From contig OX365951.1 of the NCBI GenBank assembly GCA_947247005.1, positions 31,982,899-32,046,898 of the forward strand: DNA of 64,000 nucleotides, in the 5' to 3' direction. The notes below the pieces were generated by a model. It saw only the letters and a program-made list of their open reading frames with translations. It ran no database searches and was not told the origin of the DNA. A program made the position numbers and the translations under genes. Positions within the stretch are counted from its first letter, which is position 1, and every line of letters begins with the position of its first letter. Source of the DNA: Spisula solida. Lineage: Eukaryota > Mollusca > Bivalvia > Venerida > Mactridae. This document shows, piece by piece, positions 48,173 to 60,200 of this stretch.

Positions 48173-48406
48173 GATCTCCCGAAGCATCTCAAGTGAAATC
48201 TCAAATTAAGATTTTGCTCAAATCAGAGTCAGTATTTTGGATAGATCTGATTTTCAAGCTCTTGAAATTTTACTGTGATAAACTCAGAATGATGTTTCTG
48301 TGTTGTGATGCCAAATTTGAGTCCAGTCTCCCATGGAAATTACCTCAAAGACACATGACAATATTTGAGATGAGATTTAGCTCAAGTTGAGATGCTTCGG
48401 GAGATT
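48173..48406. mobile_element. MITE with ATCTCCCGAAGCATCTCAA ends
   Basis: The ends ATCTCCCGAAGCATCTCAAG and the complement of TTGAGATGCTTCGGGAGATT pair almost perfectly, and inner AAATCTCA / TGAGATTT blocks continue the palindrome. Length 234 bp; a related copy lies at 41563-41759. Confidence 0.75.
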
Positions 48407-49324
48407 GGGCCAGGTTTGTCATGCCTGTCCCTCCGTCCAGTAGTCCGTCTATGGCGTTTTGTATTGCCAAATCCTGTACCCGTAAACCTTTAATAGAAGG
48501 GCAAATCTTTGGAAGCTTGAAAGTTGGTCTCATTGCCAAATAATAGTACCGAGTTTATTTTTCAAAATTAAAATAGGAAAACAGGACCTGTTTTGAGTTG
48601 GTCTCATTATAATACACGAACATGCTAATAGTCAAACAGATGAATAAAATAGAAATGGAACAGTAAACTTATAGTAATACTATCTTAACTGATAAGTTTT
48701 GATATCTTGTACAGTGTGTATAACCGTATTACATCAAAATTAATAAAACAACCAAGTAGAATTCCAGGGGTTTCAACATACCGAAATATACTGAAAATAG
48801 GAAGAGATCGAAACTTGTAATTATCCATTATGCCAAAGTAAAGGAACGCTGGACACTGCAATTAAAATCGCTATTGCAGTGTAAACTTCCAAGTCTGCCA
48901 GTATTTCGGGCCTGTTCGTACATGTGTTGAAACTGGTAAGAAACCATTTCGAACAATATGTGCCTTAAATAGATTTACCATGGCAACGACAAACTTTCGA
49001 TCGTTTCTTTCTGCGCGTTTTTCCAATTAAATATAATAGTAACTCTGAAGATTCTATCAGTCTATATTCCATTGAGATATTGTCCAAACTACTAGTTGTC
49101 AGTTAGGATCATTAGTCTTAATTGCAGAAGGCGGCATTACAGACGAAAATCATCCTAATATTCCAAGTTGTATAATTACGTATACCAGGCTATACTTAAC
49201 TCACTTGGTAGGGGGAATAGAGCAGCAGCATAAACAAACACTCTGTCAGTAACTTCGATAATCATTTTGCGTATATACAAAAGTTTGAATCGATAAACTT
49301 ATAAACTAAACAATACTTAATAAA

Positions 49325-49675
49325 TAATAATAAAAACTTTATTTTACGAGGAAACCTGTTTGACAATATAAATAAAGTTTCCATAAGATACTGAACAATA
49401 AACAATGAAATAAAAAAACTATGCATAGAATATTAAAGAATAATAACAAAAACTTTATTTTACGAGGAAACCTGTTTGACAATATAAATAAATGTTCCAT
49501 AAGATACTGAACAATAAACAATGAAATAAAAAAAAAACTATGCATAGAATATTAAAAAATAATAACAAAAACTTTATTTTACGAGGAAACCTGTTTGACA
49601 ATATAAATAAATGTTCCATAAGATACTGAACAATAAACAATGAAATAAAAAACAACTATGCATAGAATATAATGA
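49325..49675 (+). repeat. ~117-bp tandem repeat, three copies
   Basis: The unit contains ACTTTATTTTACGAGGAAAC, CTGTTTGACAATATAAATAA and CCATAAGATACTGAACAATA. Copies start at about 49325, 49441 and 49559 and are nearly identical apart from A-run length. Confidence 0.9.
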
Positions 49676-49970
49676 TATTTGATATTTTGGCCCAGGCCGG
49701 CCCGCTATGATCTCTCACGATATAGTTTGACAATATTCATGAAAGAGTTTCAGTGAAAGAATAATTAAGAAAAACTGAGGTATACCTACAAAAAAACTTT
49801 GCATTTAGCTACTTACAAGGCAATATCTACAAATGTAACTTAAAAATAATTGTATTTAAACCTCCAACTGATGTAATTTCTTCACATTGCAATGAAAAAG
49901 TAAATATACGTTAAAATGAAATGAAAATTCGATCAGGCAGGGCATTACACAACCGAAACAGCCGAGGCCG

Positions 49971-50062
49971 AAAAGCACAAAAAGGAACACACGGCGTAAA
50001 AGCACAAATAGGAACACACGGCGTAAAAGCACAACAAGGAACACACGGCGTAAAGCACAAAC
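49971..50062 (+). repeat. 27-bp tandem repeat, about three copies
   Basis: AAAGCACAA...GGAACACACGGCGTA recurs with one or two changes per copy. Confidence 0.85.
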
Positions 50063-50230
50063 CACAAGCATGCATCATAAAAAGTTTCAGAAACACTGCA
50101 AATGGTATAACCTTGCAGCTTCAAAAAGGGTTTTTGATGTTTGACGTCAACAAAATGAGAATAAGTAAACGAATGTTATTGTTGTGCAAAAAACCCTAAT
50201 TAAATTGGAATGTTTATAAATTCGGTAGTC

Positions 50231-50930
50231 AGTACTGTTAACCCCAATTGATGGTCTCAGTACTGTTAACCCCAATTGATGGTCTCAGTACTGTTAACTC
50301 CAATTGATGGTCTCAGTACTGTTAACCCCAATTGATGGTCTCAGTACTGTTAACCCTAATTGATGGTCTCAGTACTGTTAACCTCAATTGATGGTCTCAG
50401 TACTGTTAACCCCACTTGATGGTCTCAGTACTGTTAACCCCAATTGATGGTCTCAGTACTGTTAACCTCAATTGATGGTCTCAGTACTGTTAACCCCAAT
50501 TGATGGTCTCAGTACTGTTAACCTCAAGTGATGGTCTCAGTACTGTTAACCCCAATTGACGGTCTCAGTACTGTTAACCCCAATTGATGGTCTCAGTACT
50601 GTTAACCCCAATTGATGGTCTCAGTACTGTTAACCCCAATTGATGGTCTCAGTACTGTTAACCCTAATTGATGGTCTCAGTGCTGTTAACCTCAATTGAT
50701 GGTCTCAGTACTGTTAACCTCAATTGATGGTCTCAGTACTGTTAACCCCAATTGATGGTCTCAGTACTGTTAACCCCAATTGATGGTCGCAGTACTGTTA
50801 ACCCCAATTGATGGTCTCAGTACTGTTAACCCCAATTGATGGTCTCAGTACTGTTAACCCCAATTGACGGTCTCAGTACTGTTAACCCCAATTGACGGTC
50901 TCAGTACTGTTAACCCCAATTGATGGTCTC
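50231..50930 (+). repeat. 28-bp minisatellite, 25 copies of identical length
   Basis: The unit AGTACTGTTAACCCCAATTG+ATGGTCTC starts at 50231 and repeats exactly every 28 bp to 50930, followed by a partial AGTACT. No unit has an indel; substitutions are mostly C/T in the CCCC tract and A/C at GATGG/GACGG. Each unit carries the palindromes AGTACT and GTTAAC, and most carry CAATTG. There are no spacers, so it is not a CRISPR array. Such uniformity points to recent expansion or homogenisation. Confidence 0.97.
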
Positions 50931-51289
50931 AGTACTCACTACTTTCATGCAGCGGTAGCAAACATATGTTTCGTATACTGTTTTCGTGTTCATTCCTCCT
51001 ATTTACGATGTGTTATTCGTGATAGTTTTGTAAGAAACGATTAAAATGCATATCTGGAGGTACAGGGATATGCCATTTTACATGTGTTTCGCATATTGAT
51101 CCTACAAATGACGGGAAAACTTTGTAGCTTTTAAAAGTCCTCTGTCATTGTTATGGTAAAAAGGTCAGTTTGTTATCTATAAATAGATACCAGTTATAAC
51201 AACATTTTCAAAATGAAGGCTTTCTTTTGTAACTGACCATACTTCCCCACACATACAGAGTAATGACTTTATGGCATTCATTGAGTTCA

Positions 51290-51490
51290 AATTTATTTTC
51301 TTTTCCGTGCTCTTCACTGAGTGACCAAGTTTCAAAAAGACTAGGTCAAGTTATAATCTATGATTTAACCACGTGACTGAGTTTTTTCACTCAAGATGAC
51401 CCAATATCGAACTTGACCTAGATGTTTTACAGTTGCTCATTGTGACCAAGTCTCATAACGATATATTAAGCCAAACTTGTGATTTATCGT
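51290..51490. repeat. Dispersed repeat with GACCAAGTTTCA / GAACTTGACCTAG blocks
   Basis: GAGTGACCAAGTTTC recurs as TGTGACCAAGTCTC within 140 bp, and TGACCCAATATCGAACTTGA lies between. This wording is common in bivalve dispersed repeats as I remember; borders are approximate. Confidence 0.35.
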
Positions 51491-52079
51491 TTCTACACAT
51501 ACAAATATGAACGGGCGATGGGCTGACGAATGGTGTACGAAGTGCAACTACAAAAGCTCCCAATGCCACTTTGTGACAGCTAGGCAAGCTAAAAGACGAT
51601 TGACAAGCCACCTTGGTAAGAGCAGTAGTAAGTCATGGCTCAATACTCGTTTTTTATCTTTAGAGTTATCTCTAGCGAGCTATAGTTTTAACGTATGTAG
51701 ATTTAAAGATCCAAACACCGCAAAATCTCAAATTGTTTTTAAAAGGTTTCAGCGTACACGTATTTGGTTTTTCATTAATCTTGTCTGATAGAACTACACA
51801 ATTAGAGAATGTAATTATAACAACAGGCGATTATAGGTTCGGTACAGACACAATTACAATGATCTCTTTGAAGAAATTATGTCCCAGATTTAATAACAGA
51901 ACACGTTGATTACATAGACTCCCATTTGTTTTATACAACTTATTACTGGATGTTCTTATAATGGCTACAACTAATTTATAAAAATACTAAAATTGTAGAG
52001 AAAACACAAAAAGGAGATGTACCTGTATATAGTTACGAACAAATTAAAGTAATTCACGATATGTATTCATGGATATACT

Positions 52080-52188
52080 ACATGCTTTTTGAGCGGATTA
52101 CATATGTACTACATGACTTTTTGAACGGATTACATATGTACTACATGATTTTTTGAACGGATTACATATGTACTACATGACTTTTTGT
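52080..52188 (+). repeat. 32-bp tandem repeat, ~3.5 copies
   Basis: ACATGACTTTTTGAACGGAT+TACATATGTACT recurs with single changes. Confidence 0.85.
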
Positions 52189-52812
52189 ATAGCCCGCCGA
52201 CCATAACACTACCCTTAAAGTTTGTTAACAAATAAAAAATTAAATGCATTTTTGATATCCAGTTTTGTTCAATCTTGTGCATATACACTTTTAATGTACA
52301 TACACTTTCAATCCACACTGACAACAAGCTGTCAACAATCATTGACACAGTCATTTAGTGTCGTGATCGTGAAACAGTTTATCCAGTAAACATGAAAATG
52401 CCAAGAAGAAACGTTTGTCGTTTGAACTTGATTGCTGAAGCTAAAAATTATACTAATTTTATATTTTGGGTCGGTATTTATAAAGCGACTTAGTCAAAAA
52501 CTTATATATTAAGTCTAAAGTAAAGTTTTGTGCGGCACATATCCCTCAAAATTTGAAGAATAACTCATCTGTCTATACCTATTAATTATTGTAGCTCTTA
52601 AGAAATAAAAAATAAGAACTATGTAACAAAGGATCATGATTATTCTGTCTAGCTGATACACTTAAGGAACTTTTATGATTGAAGAAAAATCATATGTTTT
52701 CTACTAAATGTTTTTATAAATTTCGGCCAACGGTACTTTTGGTTCAGTTGAATCGAGTTATATAACGAACATTGATCACCCTCGAAAACATTGTTCCAGA
52801 TCAGTCTTATAG

Positions 52813-52920
52813 TACAGGGTGTTCAAAAAGAAAGTATACAGTTTCAGTGTTTATTTATCAAATCTCTTCATTCTGCTATCGTAAAGAAAATTTGCACATG
52901 TGTAGACAAAAATGTAAATA
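52813..52920 (+). mobile_element. Mariner-type transposon end fragment, copy 2
   Basis: It starts TACAGGGTGTTCAAAAAGAA and aligns with 3610-3720 over about 100 bp. The ...AGGGTGTTCAAAAAGAAAGTAT... end is of Tc1/mariner type. No transposase or opposite end is visible. Confidence 0.5.
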
Positions 52921-54889
52921 AGCAGGTAACGTCTACATGTATACCATTTAAGTATATACAAACCATTTAAGTCAGGTTTTGGAGGCGGAGTTACGGAAAG
53001 CTGTGGGTCGGATTATGTATGTGATACCATTGGGAAAAAGTGACCGCGTGATTTCCGGATGTTCTGTCTCTGGATTGACGCTCATTTTGTTATAACATAA
53101 CAATTGGAGACTTTATTTCACTTTTCTTGTTACATTACTATCACCGCCTAGATTATGAAGGCATATGAGTAAAATAATCATAATTACATTAATTTCAGAC
53201 TACGGTACGTCTAAAATGACAACATTCAATTTGGAAATGACTGGACGGACAATTTCATGGGCTAGCATAAGGTAGGACCGGCAGCTATATTACTGAGCTA
53301 TAGCAAAAACGACACAATTACGAAATGACATCATTGCGAGGCGTGCTACTATTATTTCTGATCATAATGCTGGGACGCATGTCGTTTATCATGGAAATTA
53401 TTGTCTTGAGTAGTTTGAAAAAGGTTTCCTGCAAATCGAGTGAACGAGATAATATCTTGATAATAATGACGTAGTGATCAAATAAGTTCTACTAGCGTCG
53501 CGAATACTAATTACAAACGTCTTATCTCATTAGAAAATGAACTAAATTGCTACGTGTCGACAAATAGGACCCTTTTCTACAATTAGAAGTAATTTCTGGA
53601 TAAATAGGGTATAATTATTGTGGACAGTTTCTTAATTGAATTGAGAACCTTGTCAGAATTAAGAAGCGACTTTTGGCAATAGACAAATAGTAACCACCGG
53701 GTTCCTGATACCAAACGCATCATCTTAAACCAATCTCATTTGGAATATTGCCAAATATTATACTGGAAACTGCATTGTTAAGAATATCTAATCGAGTAGG
53801 CGTTGTGGTTTTAACATCATTGTTTCCTGTTGTTGGGTTATAAACTAAGGCAGATAATCAAGTGGTTGCAAAATGTATAATTGTAGCAATGGTTGTCTCC
53901 CTTGTCGTGGATTTCGGATTTAACATACACTACATAATACTTTCTTGGAAAACGTACATATGAAACTGATACGCGTCAGTATAGTCCAGTCAGGGTCAGA
54001 ATAGAGTAACACAACGGTCGAGTCCACTATTACTGTGTAAAACGAATTATAAAGGCTTGTACAGACAGCTATAATTTCAATGCTAAACTAACATACTTTA
54101 TTAGCTCTACCTGTTTAGACAATAGTTGTTATCTTATGTGTACACATAAAGGTCTCAAACCACTAAATAAAAGTGTTCTTGAGCTCAATGTAAAGTGACA
54201 ATGGTCAGCCCTAGATTATATCAGGTTTAAGTCTATGGCCAGTTGACAGACCTATATCATTGAAAAGAATTTCAGCTACAAAATTAAACCAAATAAACAG
54301 GGGATCATGTTTAATATTAGAAAGATTTTGTTCTTCATGATCAAAGGCGGAAGAATTTTTTTACAGACGCGCGAACCGTTCCAATGTGGATTTTACCCTA
54401 CCCTACTTTCGCTTTGTCAAATATGTCAAAATCTCAAAATATATTTAAGATGAAACACATTCAATCATTCAACCGCATGTAAGCGATACCTTTAAACTCA
54501 AAAATATTATTCTAGTTCCATTTTGTCAATGACAAAGTAATGAGATAATGAGTGTTAACGTTGTCATGAAAGTAAGTCAATGAACTTAAAAAAATTGACG
54601 ATGGTCATAATATCACAGTGTAGTTATAAACGAGTCAACTTCCGAATATCGCAACGTTGAACTGTATAGTCTTGCAATAAGTCGTACAGTGATAGGAAAT
54701 CACCGGATGTTTCAATCACAATAAGTCAAACAAGTTGAATTGTATAGTATCCCAATAAGTCGTACAGTGATTGGGTTTATACGCGGTGTATATAGACAGT
54801 TCCGGTTTCTATTTAGATTGGGCAGGTAGTTACAGTGTCATGTTATCTTGGTGCTGGATCCCGAATATGTCATCTTGTCATTGTCTGAA

Positions 54890-55290
54890 CATGGTTGATG
54901 TACTTTCCATGAAGATCAAGGGAGGGAACTTTGTTGTACAAGAGTAGCTTCCCGTGAATCCAGGGGAAGGAACTGTGTGTTGACTAATTTTAAGTCGGTA
55001 CGAGTAACTTCCTCTGAAAATAAAGGGAGGGAACTCTGCAGTACAATAAATGTCTCGAAATTACAGGAAGGAACTGTGTGGCTAATTTAAAGTCGGTACG
55101 TGTAACTTCGCCTGATTTTAAAAGGAGAAGGCAGCATAACCTGGATTACCTGTCCCTTACACTACGTGATACCAGACTATAGGCAGCACTACAGGTTGCT
55201 TTCCCTGCAATTAGCGGAAGAAACTTTGTTTGACTAATTTACAGTCGATACGACAGTCGTGTAGCTTCATCTGAAAATATAACAGGAAGA
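54890..55290 (+). repeat. Degenerate ~125-bp repeats, three copies
   Basis: Blocks with AGGGAGGGAACT, GGAAGGAACTGTGTG, GACTAATTT and AAGTCGGTACG recur three times with indels. Confidence 0.6.
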
Positions 55291-55443
55291 TCTGCAGTAG
55301 GCCTAAAAAGTTGCATCCTTCCCATACGGTCCGGGATATCAAGAGTGATTATTATAGGTGGTAAGAACTTGTTTTACAATTGACCTCAAGTAAATTTGTA
55401 TAAACTAAAGACAACAAAAAACTTATTGTACACAAAGTACGTA

Positions 55444-55449
55444 TTTATT
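55444..55449 (-). terminator. Candidate poly(A) signal of the sulfotransferase gene
   Basis: AATAAA on the - strand, about 945 bp after the stop. If used, the 3' UTR would include the 48-bp minisatellite. No nearer canonical hexamer was found. Confidence 0.25.
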
Positions 55450-55729
55450 TCTGTTTACAATTTCCATAAATCTCGATTATTTTTCTAACAGACAAGACCA
55501 CAAACATAACACACACATCATTAACTATTTGACTAACTAGTAAATTATTACAATCTCAGTTATTAAATTGTCATTACAATGCTTACAATATTGCAGGCAA
55601 GTGTTTGAGATCATAAATGTTATGAGATAATACTTCAATAGTGTAAACCGCATTTAAATTCTGTCAAACTCTCAAGTAGCGTCCTCCAAAAAACTACAGC
55701 GCTATAATCAAAGTACATAAACATCGAAA

Positions 55730-56230
55730 AACACCTTCCACGCTATAGTACTACAATCAAAATACAGAAACGCCGGGTAACACCTTCCATGCTATAATAG
55801 TACCATCAAAATACAGAAACGCCGGGTAACACCTTTCATGCTCTAATAGTACCATCAAAATACAGAAACGTCGGGTAACACCTTCCATGCTATAGTACTA
55901 CAACAAAAGTACAGAAACGTAGGGTAACACCTTCCATGCTATAATAGTACCATCAAAATACAGAAACGCCGGGTAACACCTTTCATGCTCTAATAGTACC
56001 ATCAAAATACAGAAACGCCGGGTAACACCTTCCGTGCTATAATAGTACCATCAAAATACAGAAACGTCGGGTAACACCTTCCATGCTATAGTACTACAAC
56101 AAAAGTACAGAAACGTAGGGTAACACCTTCCATGCTATAGTACTTCAACAAAAGTACAGAAACGTCGGGTAACATCTTCCATGCTATAGTACTACAACAA
56201 AAGTACAGAAACGTCGGGTAATACCTTACA
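55730..56230 (+). repeat. ~48-bp minisatellite downstream of the sulfotransferase
   Basis: The unit ACAGAAACGCCGGGTAACAC+CTTCCATGCTATAATAGTAC+CATCAAAAT recurs about ten times, with two alternating variants (ATAATAGTACCATC and ATAGTACTACAAC), suggesting higher-order duplication. It begins about 160 bp after the - strand stop codon. Confidence 0.9.
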
Positions 56231-56393
56231 TGCTATGTAGCACTTCACCTTAATTAATGCTTTAGCAGTGCAATAAAAGTACAGACACTTCAGCCTTCGC
56301 ATTCTATGCCATAGCACTGCAACCGAAGCACCGGAAGCAGTGTCTACAGAAACACTTGAGCCGTGTCATAAATATGAAACAGGGACCGCTAAC

Positions 56394-57206
56394 CTATACA
56401 GTGCGTTCAACTATATCCGATGTCAGTCTCATAGATGTTGGTATATCTAGACTAGTATGAGATAAATCCCTAACATTCGATTCTGACAAAGTCTTATATC
56501 CAAGCTCTCTATACACTCTGTAACAAACCTCGTCTACATGTTTTAAACGTTCCAAGTCCATATATTTTCGCCACCATATTGTGTTATTTCTTTGTCTGTC
56601 TCTTACGAAGTTATTTCCCTTGTCTGGCGGCGCGAGATTGATCTTAACTTGTGTTAGATTCTTCACTTCGGATTCATTATAACTAATTCTAAGAAACTTA
56701 TACAACTGTTTTAATCTAACATTTTGATTTGTGCTTAAATCTTCATAGTACACTACTCTAACCCTATCCGGGAAATCGTTCTGAAGGCGCTTGACTTCCA
56801 AAATATCGTCTAACATTTTATCACATAAATTCCTTTCTAAAGAATCGTTGCCATGGTAATTCGTCGCAGGGTAAAATCTTGAATATAAACGAGAATGTAT
56901 GATTGCACGTGGATCACGTACTAGGTGTATTATCTTCAATCTTGGGTTCGTTTCTAACAGAGGTCGAAATACGCCTGCTGTCAATCGTAGTACTTTGATC
57001 ACTCGATGAGTCTTCTCTTTACATATATTTTCCAAGTCAGACAGACATTTACTCTTTGGATTAAATTTTAACAAACATTCTCTATACTTTCTCCAACTTG
57101 GTCCTGAAAAAGTGTATAAAAAGGTGACCAAACTACTAATACAGTTAAACCACGATACATCGACCAACTTAAGTTCGTTTAAAAATGATCTTGTAAATGA
57201 AATTAC
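56394..57206 (-). CDS. Carbohydrate sulfotransferase-like, terminal exon (270 residues)
   Basis: The acceptor is tgttttttccag and the frame runs VISFTRSFLNELKLVDVSWF to the stop. Features in order: W-R-K-Y-R-E-C; C-L-S-D-L-E-N-I-C; HRVIKVLRL at about residue 80, as in other family members before the 3'-PB; PRLKIIHLVRDPRAIIHSR, the 3'-phosphate-binding motif with R-D-P-R; VRVVYYEDLSTN, the usual ...RYEDL; the loop TIWWRKYM; and C-terminal EVCYRVYRELGYKTL. Sequons N-D-S, N-E-S, N-L-T and N-N-T are present. The open frame extends upstream through the pyrimidine tract (FVPIFHCFF) and that part is taken as intron. An alternative acceptor 12 bases later (ttacaag|atc) would fit a different donor phase in the preceding exon. 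Confidence 0.93.
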   Translation of the reverse strand, partial: VISFTRSFLNELKLVDVSWFNCISSLVTFLYTFSGPSWRKYRECLLKFNPKSKCLSDLENICKEKTHRVIKVLRLTAGVFRPLLETNPRLKIIHLVRDPRAIIHSRLYSRFYPATNYHGNDSLERNLCDKMLDDILEVKRLQNDFPDRVRVVYYEDLSTNQNVRLKQLYKFLRISYNESEVKNLTQVKINLAPPDKGNNFVRDRQRNNTIWWRKYMDLERLKHVDEVCYRVYRELGYKTLSESNVRDLSHTSLDIPTSMRLTSDIVERTV

Positions 57207-60200
57207 CTGGAAAAAACAGTGAAAAATGGGCACAAACGTTGACATGGCTAACACTGTTTATAATACATGCTCATGTTAATAAATGATGTTTGATATTGTT
57301 CTATTCGTAATATAATCAAAATGACTACAATCAAACTACCTGAACCACTCGACTTGTTGATTTTCGACCAATTGTGTTGTTTGGTACTGACCCGTACATT
57401 TAAATGAATACAATGTACTCGTAATTATCAATGTCGATTTGATAATGTTTTCTGTTGAATACAAGTGTCTACAAATACTCCGGTGGCAAATGCAATATGA
57501 TCGTTGTCCGATTATTCTTTTTGTCGAATCGGACAGTAGGTCGATCGGACGGACAACGGGACATTGGTAGAGCGTCGAGCGGTGGCGAGAGTAGACTAAT
57601 TGTAAATCTCTTTTGAACTTTTATTGCCACTGATCTACTGGCCTCAGCCTAAAAACATCGGATACATGGATATCCTCCGGCAACCGGGTGATTTGTGACC
57701 CAGGTATAACACACGTTTGAGGCAATCAAACTCATCAGTGTTAACATTACGCTTGCAACTTTAGACATACATAGTAGCGGGAAGAGAGATAACTGCCTAT
57801 GTGTTTGGGTGACAATATGTTCACACAAACTTCATACTTACCAGCATATCCTGGATGATCATGTACACGTTCCTGTATTACATTTTTCAGGGGAACCAGC
57901 TGACACTTTAATATACTGGATAGAACGTATAACATCTCCTCTATTGGTTGTATACCACTGTAATATCAAACAGATTACTAATATAACAGGGCTAGTATTC
58001 ACAAAGCATCTTAAGGGAAAATTCATATGCTTCAAACATGGGATGTTCTTAGTTTATTGGGTTACATGTGCAGCTCAATTTTTCAATTCGAGTCAAACTA
58101 TTTTAGTTTTCCCTTTAGATGCTTCGTGAATACCAGTCCAGAACACTAACATTGCAAGATCTACTAGGAAGGAATGTCATTAACAAAACAAGACGTCTCC
58201 ATAAACACACAGTATTCCGAACATCAGGAGTTAAAAATAGTACAAAGGAAAACCTCTAGACAAATGAGCTTATGTAACATTAGGAATTGAAATAGTGCAA
58301 TCGAAAACATCAAGTGAAACCAGCTGATGAAACATTAGGAATTGAAACAGTGCAATGGCAAACATCAAGCGAAATCAGCTGATGAATCATGCATTGAAAT
58401 GATGGATGGGACAACACCTAGAGAAATCAGTATTCGAAAACACAAAACGCATGCCCACCTTGGAATTGGATCAATGACTTTTTCCGGGACTTTAGTTCGT
58501 TGATCTGGTAGGTACGCGTTAACTTCTTCTGTGTGAACAGATCTGAAGAAGAAAAATACATGTGTATGTTCAATCGGGACACCTTGGACAATCTATACGA
58601 ATCATCTCTCGGGTGTAAATAGAACGTCGCCATTTTTCAACGTCTTTCGCCATGACGTCATCATGACAGATTTAAATAGTGCTTCAATGGAATACACGCC
58701 CGCCAAGCAAGCGCTGTGTAGCTGCGTGTTATGCTCAAGGAGTGTAGCGAAATTGTATTGTTTAATCAATAAAACATATTTTGATATTTCCACTGCTGAT
58801 AAGTTACGGTCTATTTTCTTCGGCCCATTTTCTTCTGCGTAGGATTTAAGAAAGAAAGCTGCTGGATTCATACGCTTGATACATCCGAGGTATTTTATCC
58901 CGTAAAAATGCCGTACGGACCGTTCCGATTGTATGTTTACATTCCAAAATGGCATTATATTGTATCAATAAAATGTAGGTGATAATAAGAAATAAAATAG
59001 TCTAATTGAGTCTCAATATGTCGATTTATACGTTACAATGCGCACCTCAAGTATGTTCAATAACTTCTGGTTCCACAAAAATATGGTTCAGAAAATGTCT
59101 TTATTCAGTGAAACGGAACGTAGATCTACTGTGTAATTATTCTCCTTACTTAAGAGTGTGTTTAGTAGGCCCTTTCTAGGGAAATTTGTTACATAACATT
59201 TTTGCGCATACCAGGGTCAAACTTCGGTTTAAGAGCACGGCCAATACATCATTAAATTTTAGTCTATAAATGTAGCTGAAAATAGCTTATCAGCTGACGG
59301 CACTCTACAAACATTATATGATAACCTCTAAAATTCCAAATATCACGGCAGTACAATTTCAAATTATGAATTATTGATGTTAAGACCGATAATTCGTGAA
59401 GTCGAACTCGTAAAGACACAATTTTGCAACTAATTTAGGACTTTTTGGAGAGACGAAATTATGAAAAGTTTTCGAATGTCACTCCAGTTTTTGTGTGGCG
59501 TAACGCCACACAATACAATGATATTACCACTTTTCAGCTTACGACCAATTTAACGCATTAGGCCTCGGCAAATAAATAGTTCTATGATTTGAACAATATT
59601 ACAAGCATGCAACACAGGTTACACGTATCATTGGACCTGATTTGTTTACATTACCAACATTTACTTATATTAAGACCAACAATTATATCAGACTTTTACT
59701 TTTAGAAGATATTTATAGCAAATCATTCCACAACGGACTATATTTTTACTACCAAAGAATGTTCTCACTGGTGGCGGGAATCTAAAATAGTTCCCACGGT
59801 TTTCAATCGTATACTGTAACGTATGTAAATCACTCCGCCGCTGCACATTGCAGACGATGCCCTAATTATGTTGTATACAAACATTGATGCTATATATAGC
59901 TGGTGGGGGGAACTGAAATAGTTCTACGTACATATCGATCGGCCGATTAACAATGTTACCGCGGTAAGCGTTAAACGCACTAGTCAATTTCAACCCTGCT
60001 TTATATAATACCTCATAATTTTCGTATCTATTATCCGATTTTGAATATTTAAAGCTTGTAACGAAGCAGAGATATATGTCTCTTTTTTAAAACATTCAAC
60101 ACGATACCCTAATTATTAAATCCACGGCGACGAGTAAGAATCCGTTCCGCGTAAAAGTAAGTTTAAAATATCCCGTTTTATACCAAATAAAAATTCAATC

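Larger units (their letters stand above)
46041..50230. other. Intergenic, repeat-containing
   Basis: It holds the foldback MITE (46577-46727), a second MITE (48173-48406), a 117-bp tandem repeat (49325-49675) and a 27-bp tandem repeat (49971-50062). Nothing coding is recognised. Confidence 0.6.
50931..56393. other. Intergenic and 3' flank of the sulfotransferase gene
   Basis: It contains a dispersed repeat (51290-51490), a 32-bp tandem repeat (52080-52188), a mariner-type end (52813-52920), degenerate ~125-bp repeats (54890-55290) and a 48-bp minisatellite (55730-56230). A partial duplication with CAATAAGTCGTACAGTGAT occurs twice at 54670-54770. No gene is recognised. Confidence 0.6.

Noticed and set aside
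50231..50930. CRISPR-like regular array
   Set aside because: The 28-bp units are directly adjacent with no unique spacers, and the window is animal nuclear DNA. It is a minisatellite.
57207..57254. N-terminal extension MLAMSTFVPIFHCFF of the sulfotransferase terminal exon
   Set aside because: These codons are the pyrimidine tract and acceptor region of the intron; the catalytic N-terminal loop is supplied by the exon at 60750-60937 instead.
59491..59513. Histone-type or Rho-independent terminator hairpin
   Set aside because: The stem is 10 bp with a three-base loop, but there is no histone gene, no T-run on the appropriate side and no nearby gene end.
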